Program-made: the position numbers and the translations under genes | Shown here: in pieces, positions 23,398-32,014 of the stretch | Numbering within the stretch: the first letter of the stretch is position 1 | Layout of the letters: the number at the start of each line of letters is the position of its first letter | Source of the DNA: Candidatus Parabeggiatoa sp. nov. 3 | Lineage (GTDB): Bacteria; Pseudomonadota; Gammaproteobacteria; Beggiatoales; Beggiatoaceae | Assembly (NCBI GenBank): GCA_003645185.1 | Contig: QNEL01000024.1 | Span: forward strand, 1 to 32,512 | Length of the DNA stretch: 32,512 bases | Direction: 5' to 3' | Notes under the pieces: generated by a model | Seen by the model: only the letters and a program-made list of their open reading frames with translations | The model's database searches: none | Told to the model about the DNA's origin: nothing

Positions 23398-24564
23398 ATG
23401 AAAATAATCAACGAATTTATACAGAAAGAATCCGCTAGTGGCATCTTATTAATATTTGCAACTATTTTGGCACTTGTATTAAGCAACACATTTATGTCTT
23501 CGCTGTATGAGTCCTTCTTACATATTCCCGTAGAAATACGAATTGGTTCATTGCACCTTGATAAGTCACTTTACCACTGGGTAAATGATGGCTTGATGGC
23601 CATTTTCTTTTTATTAATTGGTCTTGAAGTAAAAAGAGAAATATTAGAAGGCCATCTATCATCTTTAAGCCAAATCGCACTACCTGGAATTGCAGCTGTT
23701 GGCGGAATGGTTGTTCCAGCAGCAATCTATTTAATATTCAATCAAGATAATCCAATCGCAGTGAATGGGTGGGCAATCCCAACAGCAACCGATATCGCTT
23801 TTGCATTGGGTATTCTTTCCCTGCTAGGTAAGCGCGTTCCCGTTTCACTTAAAATCTTTTTAATGGCATTAGCCATTATTGATGATTTAGGGGCAATAGT
23901 CATTATTGCTATTTTTTATACAACTGATTTATCCACGCTATCAATAACTGTCGCATTTATTTCTTTAGCTGTTTTAATCGTTCTTAATATGTTTAGTGTC
24001 ACGAAAAAAGCGGCTTATTTTATTGTGGGTACAATATTATGGGTCAGTGTCCTCAAATCTGGGGTACATGCCACTTTGGCAGGGGTGGCATTGGCATTTA
24101 CGATTCCATTGAACGCTAAAGATGAAAACAAACAACCCATATCACCCCTTAAAGAAATAGAACATAACCTTCATTTTTGGGTTGCATTCTTTATTCTACC
24201 GTTATTTGCTTTTGTTAATGCCGGTGTCAATATCACTGAAATCTCTCTTAACCAAATGTCTGGTTCTGTGCCATTAGGAATCATGCTTGGATTATTTATT
24301 GGCAAGCAGATTGGTGTATTTGGTTTTAGTTGGATTGCAATAAAACTTAAACTGGCAAAATTACCAGAAAGCAGTAATTGGATGCAGCTTTATGGGGTAT
24401 CAGTATTAACAGGTATCGGATTTACTATGAGTTTATTTATTGCCTCTCTAGCATTTGATGATGCCAGTCTATTTCAATACACCGATAAATTAGCAATACT
24501 TGTCGGATCATTCCTGTCTGGAATTGTTGGTTATTTGGTTCTGAAAACGGGCAAAAACACCTAA
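23398..24564 (+). CDS. nhaA: Na+/H+ antiporter NhaA
   Basis: Inner-membrane electrogenic Na+(Li+)/H+ exchanger for sodium and alkaline pH tolerance. The full 388-residue length matches E. coli NhaA, with 12 hydrophobic segments. Hallmarks are the NDGLMAIFFLLIGLEVKREI region, the TATDIAFALGIL motif in the core, and the ion-binding aspartates in MALAIIDDLGAIVII, corresponding to the E. coli Asp163/Asp164 pair. The C-terminal GIGFTMSLFIASLAFDD also fits. No nhaR-type regulator is adjacent. The gene seems intact within a region of decayed genes. Confidence 0.95.
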   Translation: MKIINEFIQKESASGILLIFATILALVLSNTFMSSLYESFLHIPVEIRIGSLHLDKSLYHWVNDGLMAIFFLLIGLEVKREILEGHLSSLSQIALPGIAAVGGMVVPAAIYLIFNQDNPIAVNGWAIPTATDIAFALGILSLLGKRVPVSLKIFLMALAIIDDLGAIVIIAIFYTTDLSTLSITVAFISLAVLIVLNMFSVTKKAAYFIVGTILWVSVLKSGVHATLAGVALAFTIPLNAKDENKQPISPLKEIEHNLHFWVAFFILPLFAFVNAGVNITEISLNQMSGSVPLGIMLGLFIGKQIGVFGFSWIAIKLKLAKLPESSNWMQLYGVSVLTGIGFTMSLFIASLAFDDASLFQYTDKLAILVGSFLSGIVGYLVLKTGKNT

Positions 24565-24710
24565 AAATATTTTTAAACGTAAATCATTGATTTATGGTTA
24601 TGTTTATGTCAATTCCATATAGGCTAGTGCAGGAGAGCGAAAATATCCAGACCAAGCAGCCAAGCCGTTGTCTTACAGTTCAAGTCACCTAAAGGTGACT
24701 AACCTGCATC

Positions 24711-24738
24711 TGCCCGTTTTTGCGTGCAAAAACGGGCA
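24711..24738. repeat. Palindrome TGCCCGTTTTTGC with GC-rich core
   Basis: TGCCCGTTTTTGC and GCAAAAACGGGCA are perfect inverted arms around a GT centre. It shares the TTTTTGCG(C/T)GCAAAAA core with 2916-2935, 2989-3030 and 5891-5912. Confidence 0.8.
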
Positions 24739-24867
24739 CAAAAAAGCGCAAATTCTAACGGTGAACAGTATAAAGTCGGGTGGGTAGAAGCGAAGCGAAT
24801 ACGAAGGAAGCTACGCTAAACCCACCAATCCTCTAAAACCCCCCCCACGCACTTGCAAAAAATTATC

Positions 24868-24909
24868 AAGGCTGTCGTCAGTAATCATTGCTGACTTCAG
24901 CCTTTTTTA
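24868..24909 (+). terminator. T-family terminator-like hairpin (third copy)
   Basis: Stem GGCTGTCGTCAG with CTGACTTCAGCC, followed by TTTTTT. It sits 300 bases after nhaA. Like the copy at 20193-20234, it follows a GTGGGTAG...ACCCACC unit, so the two form a longer composite repeat of about 140 bases (compare 20117-20250 and 24777-24925). Confidence 0.7.
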
Positions 24910-25140
24910 TGACAAAAATTAATTAATTAAGTGGTTTCCAAATATTGATATAATATAAATTGCTTAAGAAAGAAAAAAAACAAACCGGAAAAATGAGTTT
25001 AAAAGCCAACAAGAAATCATCTATTAAATAATATTTAATGTTTTGGAGTGTTGAGTTGTCGAAGGGGCCAAAGCAATTTGAAGTTATTTCAGACTCTTGG
25101 AGCCAATCACTAAAAAAGAGTGGTTTACTGTCCAAACAAT

Positions 25141-25221
25141 AACTACAGGGATTAGATATAATAAGGGATTAAAACCAAAAAATATTCGGTTTATCCTTTC
25201 TTATATCTAATCCTTGTAGTT
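25141..25221. repeat. Inverted repeat with ~34-base arms (AACTACAGGGATTAG)
   Basis: The left arm AACTACAGGGATTAGATATA and the right arm TATATCTAATCCTTGTAGTT pair over about 34 bases with few mismatches. A related left-half-like sequence AACGACAGGGATTGTATA occurs at about 26305-26340, on the plus strand, next to the DUF1566 remnant. Confidence 0.75.
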
Positions 25222-25387
25222 CTTGTTTATGGAGCTTCATTGGAGCCTATTGTTTATAAAAACCCCTTCACTGATGCTAAGTTATTGAGACGGTGGCAGA
25301 AAGCCTAGAAAATGTTCGTATGTTTTCTACCTGTTCTTCTGGAGTACTAAAACTTCTACTTTGTAGTCATTGATATTCTTTAAAATA

Positions 25388-25941
25388 TCAGTCAAATACT
25401 TTCCGCGTTTCTTGAGAAACGGAGGAATTATCCTTCATTTCGGCTTTGAAATAATCAAAAGGGTGAGTCAGTTGATTTTTGTTTTGTAAAATGCGATTCA
25501 CATTATCGACAATTTTCGCAGGAAAAGAAATCAGTCTGTTTTTACCCGCATAAAAATCGGTGATAAAATCTATAGGCACAATATTTTCTGTTTGGGGAGT
25601 ATTCAAATGCCATTTTCAGACAACATTTCCTTTATCGGAGACTTCTATAACCGTCTTGATGTCTTTAAAATAAGAAGTCATTATGACATTTTGCATAAGA
25701 TATTTTTGAGCGGCCGAATTAAGAGTTGCTTGCAGACTTTCATCCTGATTAGGTTTAAAAGTTGCTCCCAAAACGGCCTTACAAACATTCAATAAACTCG
25801 TTTTCCCTGTACCACTTTGTCCAATAAAAAAAAATTCTCTAATGCTTGCCCCTCTTTTTGATGCCCTTTGGGCTAAGTCAGATCAAGGTTCAGGTTTTTG
25901 AATTGGTTATAGTCTTTAATGTTTATGTTAATGATTTTCAT
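25388..25941 (-). pseudogene. Decayed AAA ATPase gene
   Basis: Minus-strand reading from the ATG at 25941 gives MKIININIKDYNQFKNLNLD, a typical ATPase N-terminus. A stop follows soon after (LDLT-stop). A frame change in an A-rich run then restores Walker A FIGQSGTGKTSLLN. Further on lies another stop, and the rest (MNTPQTENIVPIDFITDF...) continues as an intact-looking 72-residue piece. At least two stops and one frameshift make it non-functional. The C-terminal Walker B and switch motifs are not found. Confidence 0.75.
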
Positions 25942-26072
25942 AGAATTACTCTTTAAGTGTTGGGCGCATTCCCAAAAAAAAGGTCATTATCAATTTCGGT
26001 TGAGTACAACGGCCGAGTACACTTCAATCAATCGCGCCTAAGCAAAATAAATTTGGTTTGAAAAGAGCAGCA

Positions 26073-26168
26073 AAATAAATTTCTATTTGCTGTGTTCGTC
26101 TTTTTAAGAATCTGTTTTGTTTCTAAATCAATAGCAGGCGGTAATTTGGGTAAATTAAAATTATTCAT
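26073..26168 (-). pseudogene. Fic_N-domain fragment (Fic/DOC family)
   Basis: The minus strand from 26168 encodes MNNFNLPKLPPAIDLETKQI followed by LKKTNTANRNLF, which matches the N-terminal domain that precedes the Fic AMPylation domain (LPP...D-L-E-T...A-N-R). Beyond that the sequence becomes unrelated and enters an AAATAAATTTTC-like short duplication. The catalytic HPFxxGNGR motif is absent. Confidence 0.7.
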
Positions 26169-26381
26169 TTTATCTCACAAAATGGTTAAAAGGTGAACAA
26201 TCAGGTTGGGGAGAATGGTAAAGCTGTAGTTAGTGTTTGGGATTTCATACAGCACAATTCAATCCTTTATTACTTGATGATCAAATTTTTAGTCCTGAAA
26301 ACCCTAACGACAGGGATTGTATATAATAAGGGATTGGTTCGTGGTGCTACCCGGTTTAAATCCTCCAAAGTCTCAAAGTAT

Positions 26382-26816
26382 CTATTCGAAGCCTCGCACA
26401 GGCCACACGTAGAAAGGGCCAAGCTTGCCGCCACTGAGGTTCACGAACATTTCGGGCCATTCGCTACCCACGTCGCTCTCGTAGGTAGACTACCAGTAGT
26501 AGCGGAGCCGAACATCCGAAAACGGATCACCTTCTTTCCATGGGCCTGTACTCGCTGCGTTGGAAATGTTGTATTTATCATCAATCATCACCTTCCACTC
26601 ATTTTGAGTAGGCAAACGCCACATTCCAGCCTTTGAACCATCACGAAGCCCACATTGCCTATGCGCGAGTTTGGCAGCATTTCGCATAGCCGTTTTCCAA
26701 TTTTGTTTGCCAAAACAATTCGCATTTTTCAGCCCAATCAGTCCTGTTTTATTATCGGTGACGGTGGCATTGCCATTAGCGGTTCGATGAAGAAAGTGTC
26801 GATAATCGTGCTTCAA
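26382..26816 (-). pseudogene. DUF1566 domain remnant, out of frame with the kinase gene
   Basis: Reads TANGNATVTDNKTGLIGLKN, then GSKAGMWRLPTQNEWKV and, after an in-frame TAG at 26490-26492, STYESDVGSEWPEMF and YVWPVRGFE. The motifs R-L-P-T-x-x-E-W and W-x-S-T fit DUF1566 (Lcl C-terminal) domains. The stop most likely replaces the Ser of YYWSST. The kinase gene ends one frame away within the same sequence, so a kinase-repeat-DUF1566 fusion was probably broken by a frameshift near 26776-26800. Confidence 0.75.
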
Positions 26817-29061
26817 GCTCAGCCAACTGAGACGATTGAGGATTGACTTGGCGTAAACTCACTAAATATTGTTTGGCTTTGTTTTGTTCTCCTTTATCCA
26901 AAGCACCTTCTGCCCATTCCACATAACGTGCTTCAATGTTTTTTAAACCTGTCAACGCTTGGGTATTATTGGGTTCTTTTTTCAATATCGCTTGATAACA
27001 GGCTAAAGCCGTTCCGCCTTTACCCGTTGTTAAACGATTCGCTTGGAAATGTTTGTCGCATTCGCGCAATTGTTCGGCTAAGGGTAATTCTGCTAGCATG
27101 GGTGATTCAAGATTCATATTGCGTAAACTGGTTAAATATTTATCAGCTTTCTTTCTTTGTCCCTTTTTCAAAGCACGTTTTATCAATGTGACTAAACGTT
27201 CTTCTATTTTTCTGAGTCCTTCCAATGCTTTGGCATTGGTTGGCGCATTGAGCAATACCTTTTTATAACATTCTAAAGCGGTTCCTTTTTGACCTTTCGT
27301 TAAACGATTAGCTTGAAAATGTTCTTCGCATTCGCGCAATTTTGCCTCTCGCTCTACTTGCTTTCTTTGTCTCTTTTCCAAAGCACTTTTTCTCAGTGTG
27401 GCTAAACGTTCTTCTATTTTTCGGAGCCCTTCCAATGCTTTTGCATTTATTGGATCATTGACTAATATTGTTTTGTAACATTCTAAATCTGTTCTATCCT
27501 CAGATATCTTTAAACGATTGCCTTGAAAATATTCTTCACATTCACGCAATTGTTCGGCAAAGGTTAATTTTGCCAGCCAGTGCGATTCAGTATCTAGCTG
27601 ACGCAAACGGGCTAAATTTTGCTCTGCCTTGTCTATTCGATCTAAGGCTTGTTTTATCAGCGCCTCTATTTTATCTAAACCTGCCAAAGCTTCGGGATTG
27701 GTTGGGTATTTTTTCAAGATATTTTCATAACACGCTAAAGCTGTTCCACCTCTGCTGTTCGTCAAACGATTAGCTTGAAAATGAGTTTCGCATATGCGCA
27801 AATTTTCAGTTAATTCACGTTTTTCCATTTCTGATATTAAAAAACTCATCCCGACAATGAGTAACCCAACAATCAAGAGTCCGACGAGTGCTAATTTGAG
27901 TAACCCAATAATCAAGGATCCGACGAATACTAATTTTGAGGTTAGCCACTTTTTGCCTCTCGTTTTCTGTTTGACTGGGGGAGACGCTGGCTTAAATGAA
28001 ATCGGTGGCGATTGTCTTATCGTTTGCGGTTTGACTGAGTGATAAGCGGGCTTAAATGAAGTGGGTGGCGATTGAACAGAAGGTGATGACTTTTGTTGCT
28101 TTTGTGGAAGATAATCGGTTAACCAATCACTAGATGTTGAGCTTGTGTGAGTAGTGGAAACAATCACTTTTTGCTGTTCTAACGGTGGAATCTGGGCAGG
28201 ATTGCGAAGTAATTGTTTAAATCCGATAACGAGTGATTGGATAAGCGCATCGTTATGTTGAGTCAACAGTGCTAGCGTAGCAGAAGTATCGGGTTTAACG
28301 AAGTCTTCTTTGCGTAATAGAATAAACTCATCCCCGGCACCTACGCGCTGCCATAAATTCGGTTCAATACTCAGAGCAATTAAGGCAATATAAATCACCC
28401 AGGCTGAGAAACGATCAATATCGGCCCTAAAATCATCCCCATTTCTTGAGGGATGTTGATAATTATAATGCCCGACTTCGTTGCTGGAAAAACCGAATAA
28501 GGTGGAGACAAACATGCCATCATAGTCAATCAGTTTCAATTCACCCTTAACAATTAATATATTACCATGTTGCAAGTCACCATGTGCGATTCCAGCATTT
28601 TCTAAAGTTTGTGTCATGGTTACCCAACGTTCTGCCAAATGTCGCAATGTGGTTGAATTCGGTAACTGTTTTTCAATGAATTTATCCAGTAGTTCACCTT
28701 CCACCCATTCCATTTTTAGAATTGGATACCATTGTCCATTGACTTTTATCCCCTTTTCAAGAAACTCAAAATCTACCATATAGGGGAGTTGAATACGCCC
28801 TAAGCGTTTGATACGTGCGAAATATTCACTGATTGTCGCATAACGCTCTTGCTGATCAGTCACATTACGGAGAAAACAACGAACAGCCCAATGGCGTTGT
28901 CCACATCGCATCCGATAAACCGTTGCAAAATTACCACTTCTTGGGCGGGGTAAGCCAAGTTGATTCAATTCGACTTGCCCTGTTTTCAGTTCCGCGTCTT
29001 GGAAATTCAAACGCGGATTTTGTACCGCTTCGCTATAGTCTTGTGCTGTAGGCCAAGCCAT
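26776..29061 (-). CDS. Membrane-linked protein kinase-like protein with four repeat units
   Basis: About 761 residues, ATG at 29061 after an AGGAAA site. The N-terminal 320 residues form a protein kinase-like domain, with catalytic loop IAHGDLQHGNILI and LIDYDGMFV as D-x-(D/F)-G. The β3 strand reads WAVRCFL, so an Arg stands where the ATP-binding Lys is expected. After a Ser/Gln/Pro-rich linker (KQQKSSPSVQSPPTSF) comes a membrane helix (about residues 380-410, LALVGLLIVGLLIVGMSFL). Then four imperfect repeats of the pattern LREC-x-x-HFQANRLT...TALACY...IL-x-x-x-P-x-N-x-x-AL-x-GL-x-x-IE are seen, resembling TPR-like helices. It is last in an operon with vWA and PP2C genes. Its C-terminus probably once ran into a DUF1566 domain (26382-26816). 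Confidence 0.85.
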   Translation of the reverse strand: MAWPTAQDYSEAVQNPRLNFQDAELKTGQVELNQLGLPRPRSGNFATVYRMRCGQRHWAVRCFLRNVTDQQERYATISEYFARIKRLGRIQLPYMVDFEFLEKGIKVNGQWYPILKMEWVEGELLDKFIEKQLPNSTTLRHLAERWVTMTQTLENAGIAHGDLQHGNILIVKGELKLIDYDGMFVSTLFGFSSNEVGHYNYQHPSRNGDDFRADIDRFSAWVIYIALIALSIEPNLWQRVGAGDEFILLRKEDFVKPDTSATLALLTQHNDALIQSLVIGFKQLLRNPAQIPPLEQQKVIVSTTHTSSTSSDWLTDYLPQKQQKSSPSVQSPPTSFKPAYHSVKPQTIRQSPPISFKPASPPVKQKTRGKKWLTSKLVFVGSLIIGLLKLALVGLLIVGLLIVGMSFLISEMEKRELTENLRICETHFQANRLTNSRGGTALACYENILKKYPTNPEALAGLDKIEALIKQALDRIDKAEQNLARLRQLDTESHWLAKLTFAEQLRECEEYFQGNRLKISEDRTDLECYKTILVNDPINAKALEGLRKIEERLATLRKSALEKRQRKQVEREAKLRECEEHFQANRLTKGQKGTALECYKKVLLNAPTNAKALEGLRKIEERLVTLIKRALKKGQRKKADKYLTSLRNMNLESPMLAELPLAEQLRECDKHFQANRLTTGKGGTALACYQAILKKEPNNTQALTGLKNIEARYVEWAEGALDKGEQNKAKQYLVSLRQVNPQSSQLAELEARLSTLSSSNR

Positions 29062-29072
29062 GTTCAAATTTC

Positions 29073-29807
29073 CTATTGGGTGATAATGCGTAGCAAAGTG
29101 ACATCATCATTACGCAGTGCCTTTGTGTTTCGCAATTTGGCAATCCATTTTTCAAAATGATTTGGTTTGAGTGAGCGCATTGTTAGCCACGGTTGGCGTT
29201 TTTTTTCAGACATTTGCAAAAACCAACACGCCAAGGCATCTGTCATCAAATAAAATTCATCGCCACTTTGCAATGAGAGTGTTTGTTTATAGAGAATATG
29301 TTGGGCAATGTTTTCATTGGGTGCGGCAACGCTAGAGAGTAATAAAGGCCGATTGTTGAATTGTTCAGAATGTGCTATGGGAAAAGCATTTTCTAGTTTG
29401 TCATCTCTGATATGAAATAAACAGCTATCGCCTATTGCCATAATATCATAGCGATTTTTGTATAGGGTTAAACCAAACAGGGCGGAAAAGGCACCGCGCT
29501 GTAATTTGTCTACGGCATACCAAGGTAACGGTTTTTGAGTGACTTTTGCATACCACTGTTTTTGTAATCGCGGTAAATGCTGAATAAGCGTTTTTTCATC
29601 ATTCAGTTCACCTTGACAATAGGCTTGGACAACTAAGTTAGCCCACGCCTTAGAAAAAGAGGCTTCAGTGGCACCATCCGCCACTGCGGCCCTAAACAGG
29701 GCAGTCGGCGGATTTTTTAGCCAACTAGAATGAAAAACGGCATCTTCATACTCTTCTAGCGTATTACCCTGCTTGGGTAGCTTAAACGACTGAGTCATGA
29801 TTTCCAT
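29073..29807 (-). CDS. PP2C-like protein phosphatase
   Basis: 244 residues, metal-dependent Ser/Thr phosphatase fold. Motifs are FRAAVADGATEASFSKA (the DG site), MAIGDSCLFHI (G-D), FYLMTDALA (T-D) and RNDDVTLLRI (N-D-D), in the order expected for PP2C metal ligands. The N-terminus MTQSFKLPKQGNTLEEYEDA is the usual beta-strand leading in. Start is the ATG at 29807 or an in-frame ATG three codons later. It would counteract the kinase, with the vWA protein as substrate or scaffold; this is inferred from the TerY-P-type gene order. The gap to the vWA gene is 15 bases and to the kinase 11, so it is one operon. Confidence 0.88.
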   Translation of the reverse strand: MEIMTQSFKLPKQGNTLEEYEDAVFHSSWLKNPPTALFRAAVADGATEASFSKAWANLVVQAYCQGELNDEKTLIQHLPRLQKQWYAKVTQKPLPWYAVDKLQRGAFSALFGLTLYKNRYDIMAIGDSCLFHIRDDKLENAFPIAHSEQFNNRPLLLSSVAAPNENIAQHILYKQTLSLQSGDEFYLMTDALACWFLQMSEKKRQPWLTMRSLKPNHFEKWIAKLRNTKALRNDDVTLLRIITQ

Positions 29808-29822
29808 TGCTATTTTCTATCA

Positions 29823-30659
29823 CTATCGGAGGTTACTTGGGCGTGTGCCAATGTCTAAAAAGTTAATCAATGCCACCATATCCGCATTAAACACGAAACC
29901 GCGACTTTTTGCCGAAACTCGAAAACCTTCTTGAGAGGCCGTTTCTTTGATAGAATTAGGCAAGACACTGGACATTTGATAAAGTCGTTTAGCGTATTGA
30001 TCGGGCAAATCGGCCTCACTATCGGGAAATTCAATCGCTGTACCCCGATGTGAAGACAAATGAACGTTAAACAACAAAACGTCACCATCGCTACTTTTCA
30101 GACTTGTGATGTCTTGCGCGACAGCACTTGGGTTGCCGTCTGTCGATTCACCATCAGTAATATTAATCACTATCGGTGGAAAACAATCTGGATAATCATT
30201 GAACCAAGCTGAAAGGATTTTGTGAGCATGGCGCATAGCTTGACACATCGGTGTGCCACCGGATGTGATGGCATCAAACCAGATGGGAAATTTAACCGTT
30301 TGTTCGACTAAACCCCCTGCACCATCGGGTACTTTTTTGGTGCGTTCCTCAATGCAAGCCGGATGATTAGCGATTTGGCTAATCGGTACCAAGTCTTGCC
30401 CTGCCAATTCACCGCTAAAAGCGGAACCGACTTCGCCACCATAACCAATGACACCGATATGATAATAATCACGGACACCTTCATCTTTTGCACATTTGAT
30501 GACGAAATTTTGTAAGAGTTTATTGATGACATCTGCCACCGCATTTTTTTTAGCACCAGATTCGTCTCCTCCAAATGGATCATCCATTGAATAGGATTGA
30601 TCAATTAAAAATAAAATGCACGAAGGATTAGTGCGACTAATTTCTGCTGAGTAAGGCAT
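29823..30659 (-). CDS. von Willebrand factor A (TerY-like) domain protein
   Basis: 278 residues with an intact MIDAS: CILFLIDQSYSMDDPF gives D-x-S-x-S, the Thr site is expected around SGGTPMCQAM and the second Asp lies in VINITDGESTDG. A long loop with GGDESGAKKNAV follows the first motif. This size and motif set fits TerY-like vWA proteins, which bind a metal and a partner. The AAGGAAA site precedes the ATG at 30659. It is first in the operon with PP2C and the kinase. In the TerY-P triad these three act as a phosphorylation-based stress-signalling unit. The target here is unknown. Confidence 0.88.
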   Translation of the reverse strand: MPYSAEISRTNPSCILFLIDQSYSMDDPFGGDESGAKKNAVADVINKLLQNFVIKCAKDEGVRDYYHIGVIGYGGEVGSAFSGELAGQDLVPISQIANHPACIEERTKKVPDGAGGLVEQTVKFPIWFDAITSGGTPMCQAMRHAHKILSAWFNDYPDCFPPIVINITDGESTDGNPSAVAQDITSLKSSDGDVLLFNVHLSSHRGTAIEFPDSEADLPDQYAKRLYQMSSVLPNSIKETASQEGFRVSAKSRGFVFNADMVALINFLDIGTRPSNLR

Positions 30660-30699
30660 GTTGTTGTTTCCTTTGCTTTAATTGGAAAAACGAGACGGT

Positions 30700-30752
30700 A
30701 AGGTGGGTAAAGGTTTGATACTTTGTTCAGCGCAGCAGCTAAACCCACCAGT
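30700..30752. repeat. GTGGGTAAAGG...AACCCACC repeat unit
   Basis: Imperfect inverted arms AGGTGGGTAAAG and GCTAAACCCACCAG. It is a member of the GTGGGTA/CCCACC family and lies upstream of the vWA operon. Confidence 0.65.
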
Positions 30753-30892
30753 CAATTATCATTGATAGCCCTTGAATAAAACTTAAGTCAATGAAAAACA
30801 TTGTTTAAATATTTGACTTTTCGCATTGTAACATATCTATAGGGCTAGAATTGATAACTGATAAGTGAAGTTTGATAACTGATAACTTAAAA

Positions 30893-32014
30893 TTATTCTG
30901 ACACGGGTAGCATCAAGTTTTTTTCTATCTGTGTCATGAGGTGTTCGATGCGCTGATGTTCTGCTTTTTTATCGGCTAAATGAAATAAGTAGAGGGTACC
31001 TGTGCCTACGCCAAGGGCGGCTAAGGCGACTAATCCGACACCGGTAACTGATAATGTGCCCATGACGGCAGTTGTGCTGAGTGTACTGGCCATTAATCCT
31101 TTTGATAAGATGAGTTGTATCATGGTGTTGCCGACGCTGAATACGCCAGCGCCAAGGGTGCCGGCAATCATGCTTCGATGGGCGGTTTTTAAGTCGGTGT
31201 ATCCTAAAAAGTAGGTGCCGTAAGCGAATAGGGCACTGGCTAGGGTGCCGGCACTGAATCCGCCTAGTACTGAGGCTGAGACTTTGGGGTTCAGCAATTT
31301 TGACAGGAGTTGACTTTGATTGTTGATGAGGCTTCTTTGGATCAGTGCGCCGCCTAATGTGCCGCTGTAGCCACTGGCACCATTGAGTAGGGTGATGTTT
31401 CCAAATCGTTGCCAGTCGAAGGGTTGATTGGATGAGAGTTGACTCAAGACTTCAATTCCGCCGCCTAAGGTGGCCCCTACCAATCCGGCATAGAGGCTTT
31501 CTTGATGTATGCTTTTCATTGCAGTAGGCGTTGAGCGGTGTGCTTTTCCATCAAGGGATTGAGTTTGTGGCATCTGTCCTTGTTTTTTGACGATTTCGCC
31601 AGCGGTGCCTTTGGCGGCCGGAAAGGCGGATTTGCTCTGGCGTAAGTTTTGAGCCATTTGAAAGCTGTCTAGGTGATGGGTTGAGCTGCGTAGCCCTTCT
31701 TGTCCGATTTGTTCAATGAGCAAGGGGGTTGGCCCTGTGCCTCTGTTGATCAGGCTTTGATAGCTTGGTATCTGATTTTGAAGGAGCATTTGGCTGTTCT
31801 GAAGAGGAGATGGTATGAGTCCGATGGGATTCGTCGTGATGAGATTCGGGGGGGGTACCATTAGGCCGGCAGGAGCCGATAGGGCAAATGCTTTGGCTTG
31901 CGGGTTGGATATGAAATGCATTGTATGTTGTTTTGTCTGGGTATCGGCAAATACGCTGTGAGATAAGCAGCTGGATAAACTGAGTATGGCTATAAGATAG
32001 GTTTTCATAATCAT
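30893..32014 (-). CDS. Hypothetical exported glycine-rich membrane protein
   Basis: 373 residues, not recognised. It has a signal peptide (MKTYLIAILSLSSCLSHSVFA; the ATG at 32008 or 32014 is the start), then a polar, Gln- and Pro-rich region of about 130 residues (IGLIPSPLQNSQMLLQNQIP). Gly/Ala/Ser-rich hydrophobic helices follow (YAGLVGATLGGGIEVL, GFSAGTLASALFAYGTYF, AGTLGAGVFSVGNTMIQ, LVALAALGVGTGTLYLF). A charged tail ends the protein (KKAEHQRIEHLMTQIEKNL). The helices could insert in the outer or inner membrane. It shares only the general Gly-rich helical style with the protein at 3093-4391. It is separated from the vWA operon by repeats. Confidence 0.75.
   Translation of the reverse strand: MIMKTYLIAILSLSSCLSHSVFADTQTKQHTMHFISNPQAKAFALSAPAGLMVPPPNLITTNPIGLIPSPLQNSQMLLQNQIPSYQSLINRGTGPTPLLIEQIGQEGLRSSTHHLDSFQMAQNLRQSKSAFPAAKGTAGEIVKKQGQMPQTQSLDGKAHRSTPTAMKSIHQESLYAGLVGATLGGGIEVLSQLSSNQPFDWQRFGNITLLNGASGYSGTLGGALIQRSLINNQSQLLSKLLNPKVSASVLGGFSAGTLASALFAYGTYFLGYTDLKTAHRSMIAGTLGAGVFSVGNTMIQLILSKGLMASTLSTTAVMGTLSVTGVGLVALAALGVGTGTLYLFHLADKKAEHQRIEHLMTQIEKNLMLPVSE

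Larger units (their letters stand above)
24565..25387. other. Gap after nhaA with repeats, no intact gene
   Basis: Contains the palindrome 24711-24738, a GTGGGTAG unit at about 24777-24830, the terminator hairpin 24868-24909, and the inverted repeat 25141-25221. A small open frame at 25038-25142 (34 residues, ending LKKSGLLSKQ) has no clear identity. Confidence 0.5.

Noticed and set aside
25038-25142. A 34-residue plus-strand frame ending LKKSGLLSKQ
   Set aside because: No homologue known to me and no ribosome site. It may be the tail of a lost gene, but that cannot be supported.
26193-26636. A 147-residue plus-strand frame
   Set aside because: It lies opposite the DUF1566 remnant, which has recognisable motifs on the minus strand.
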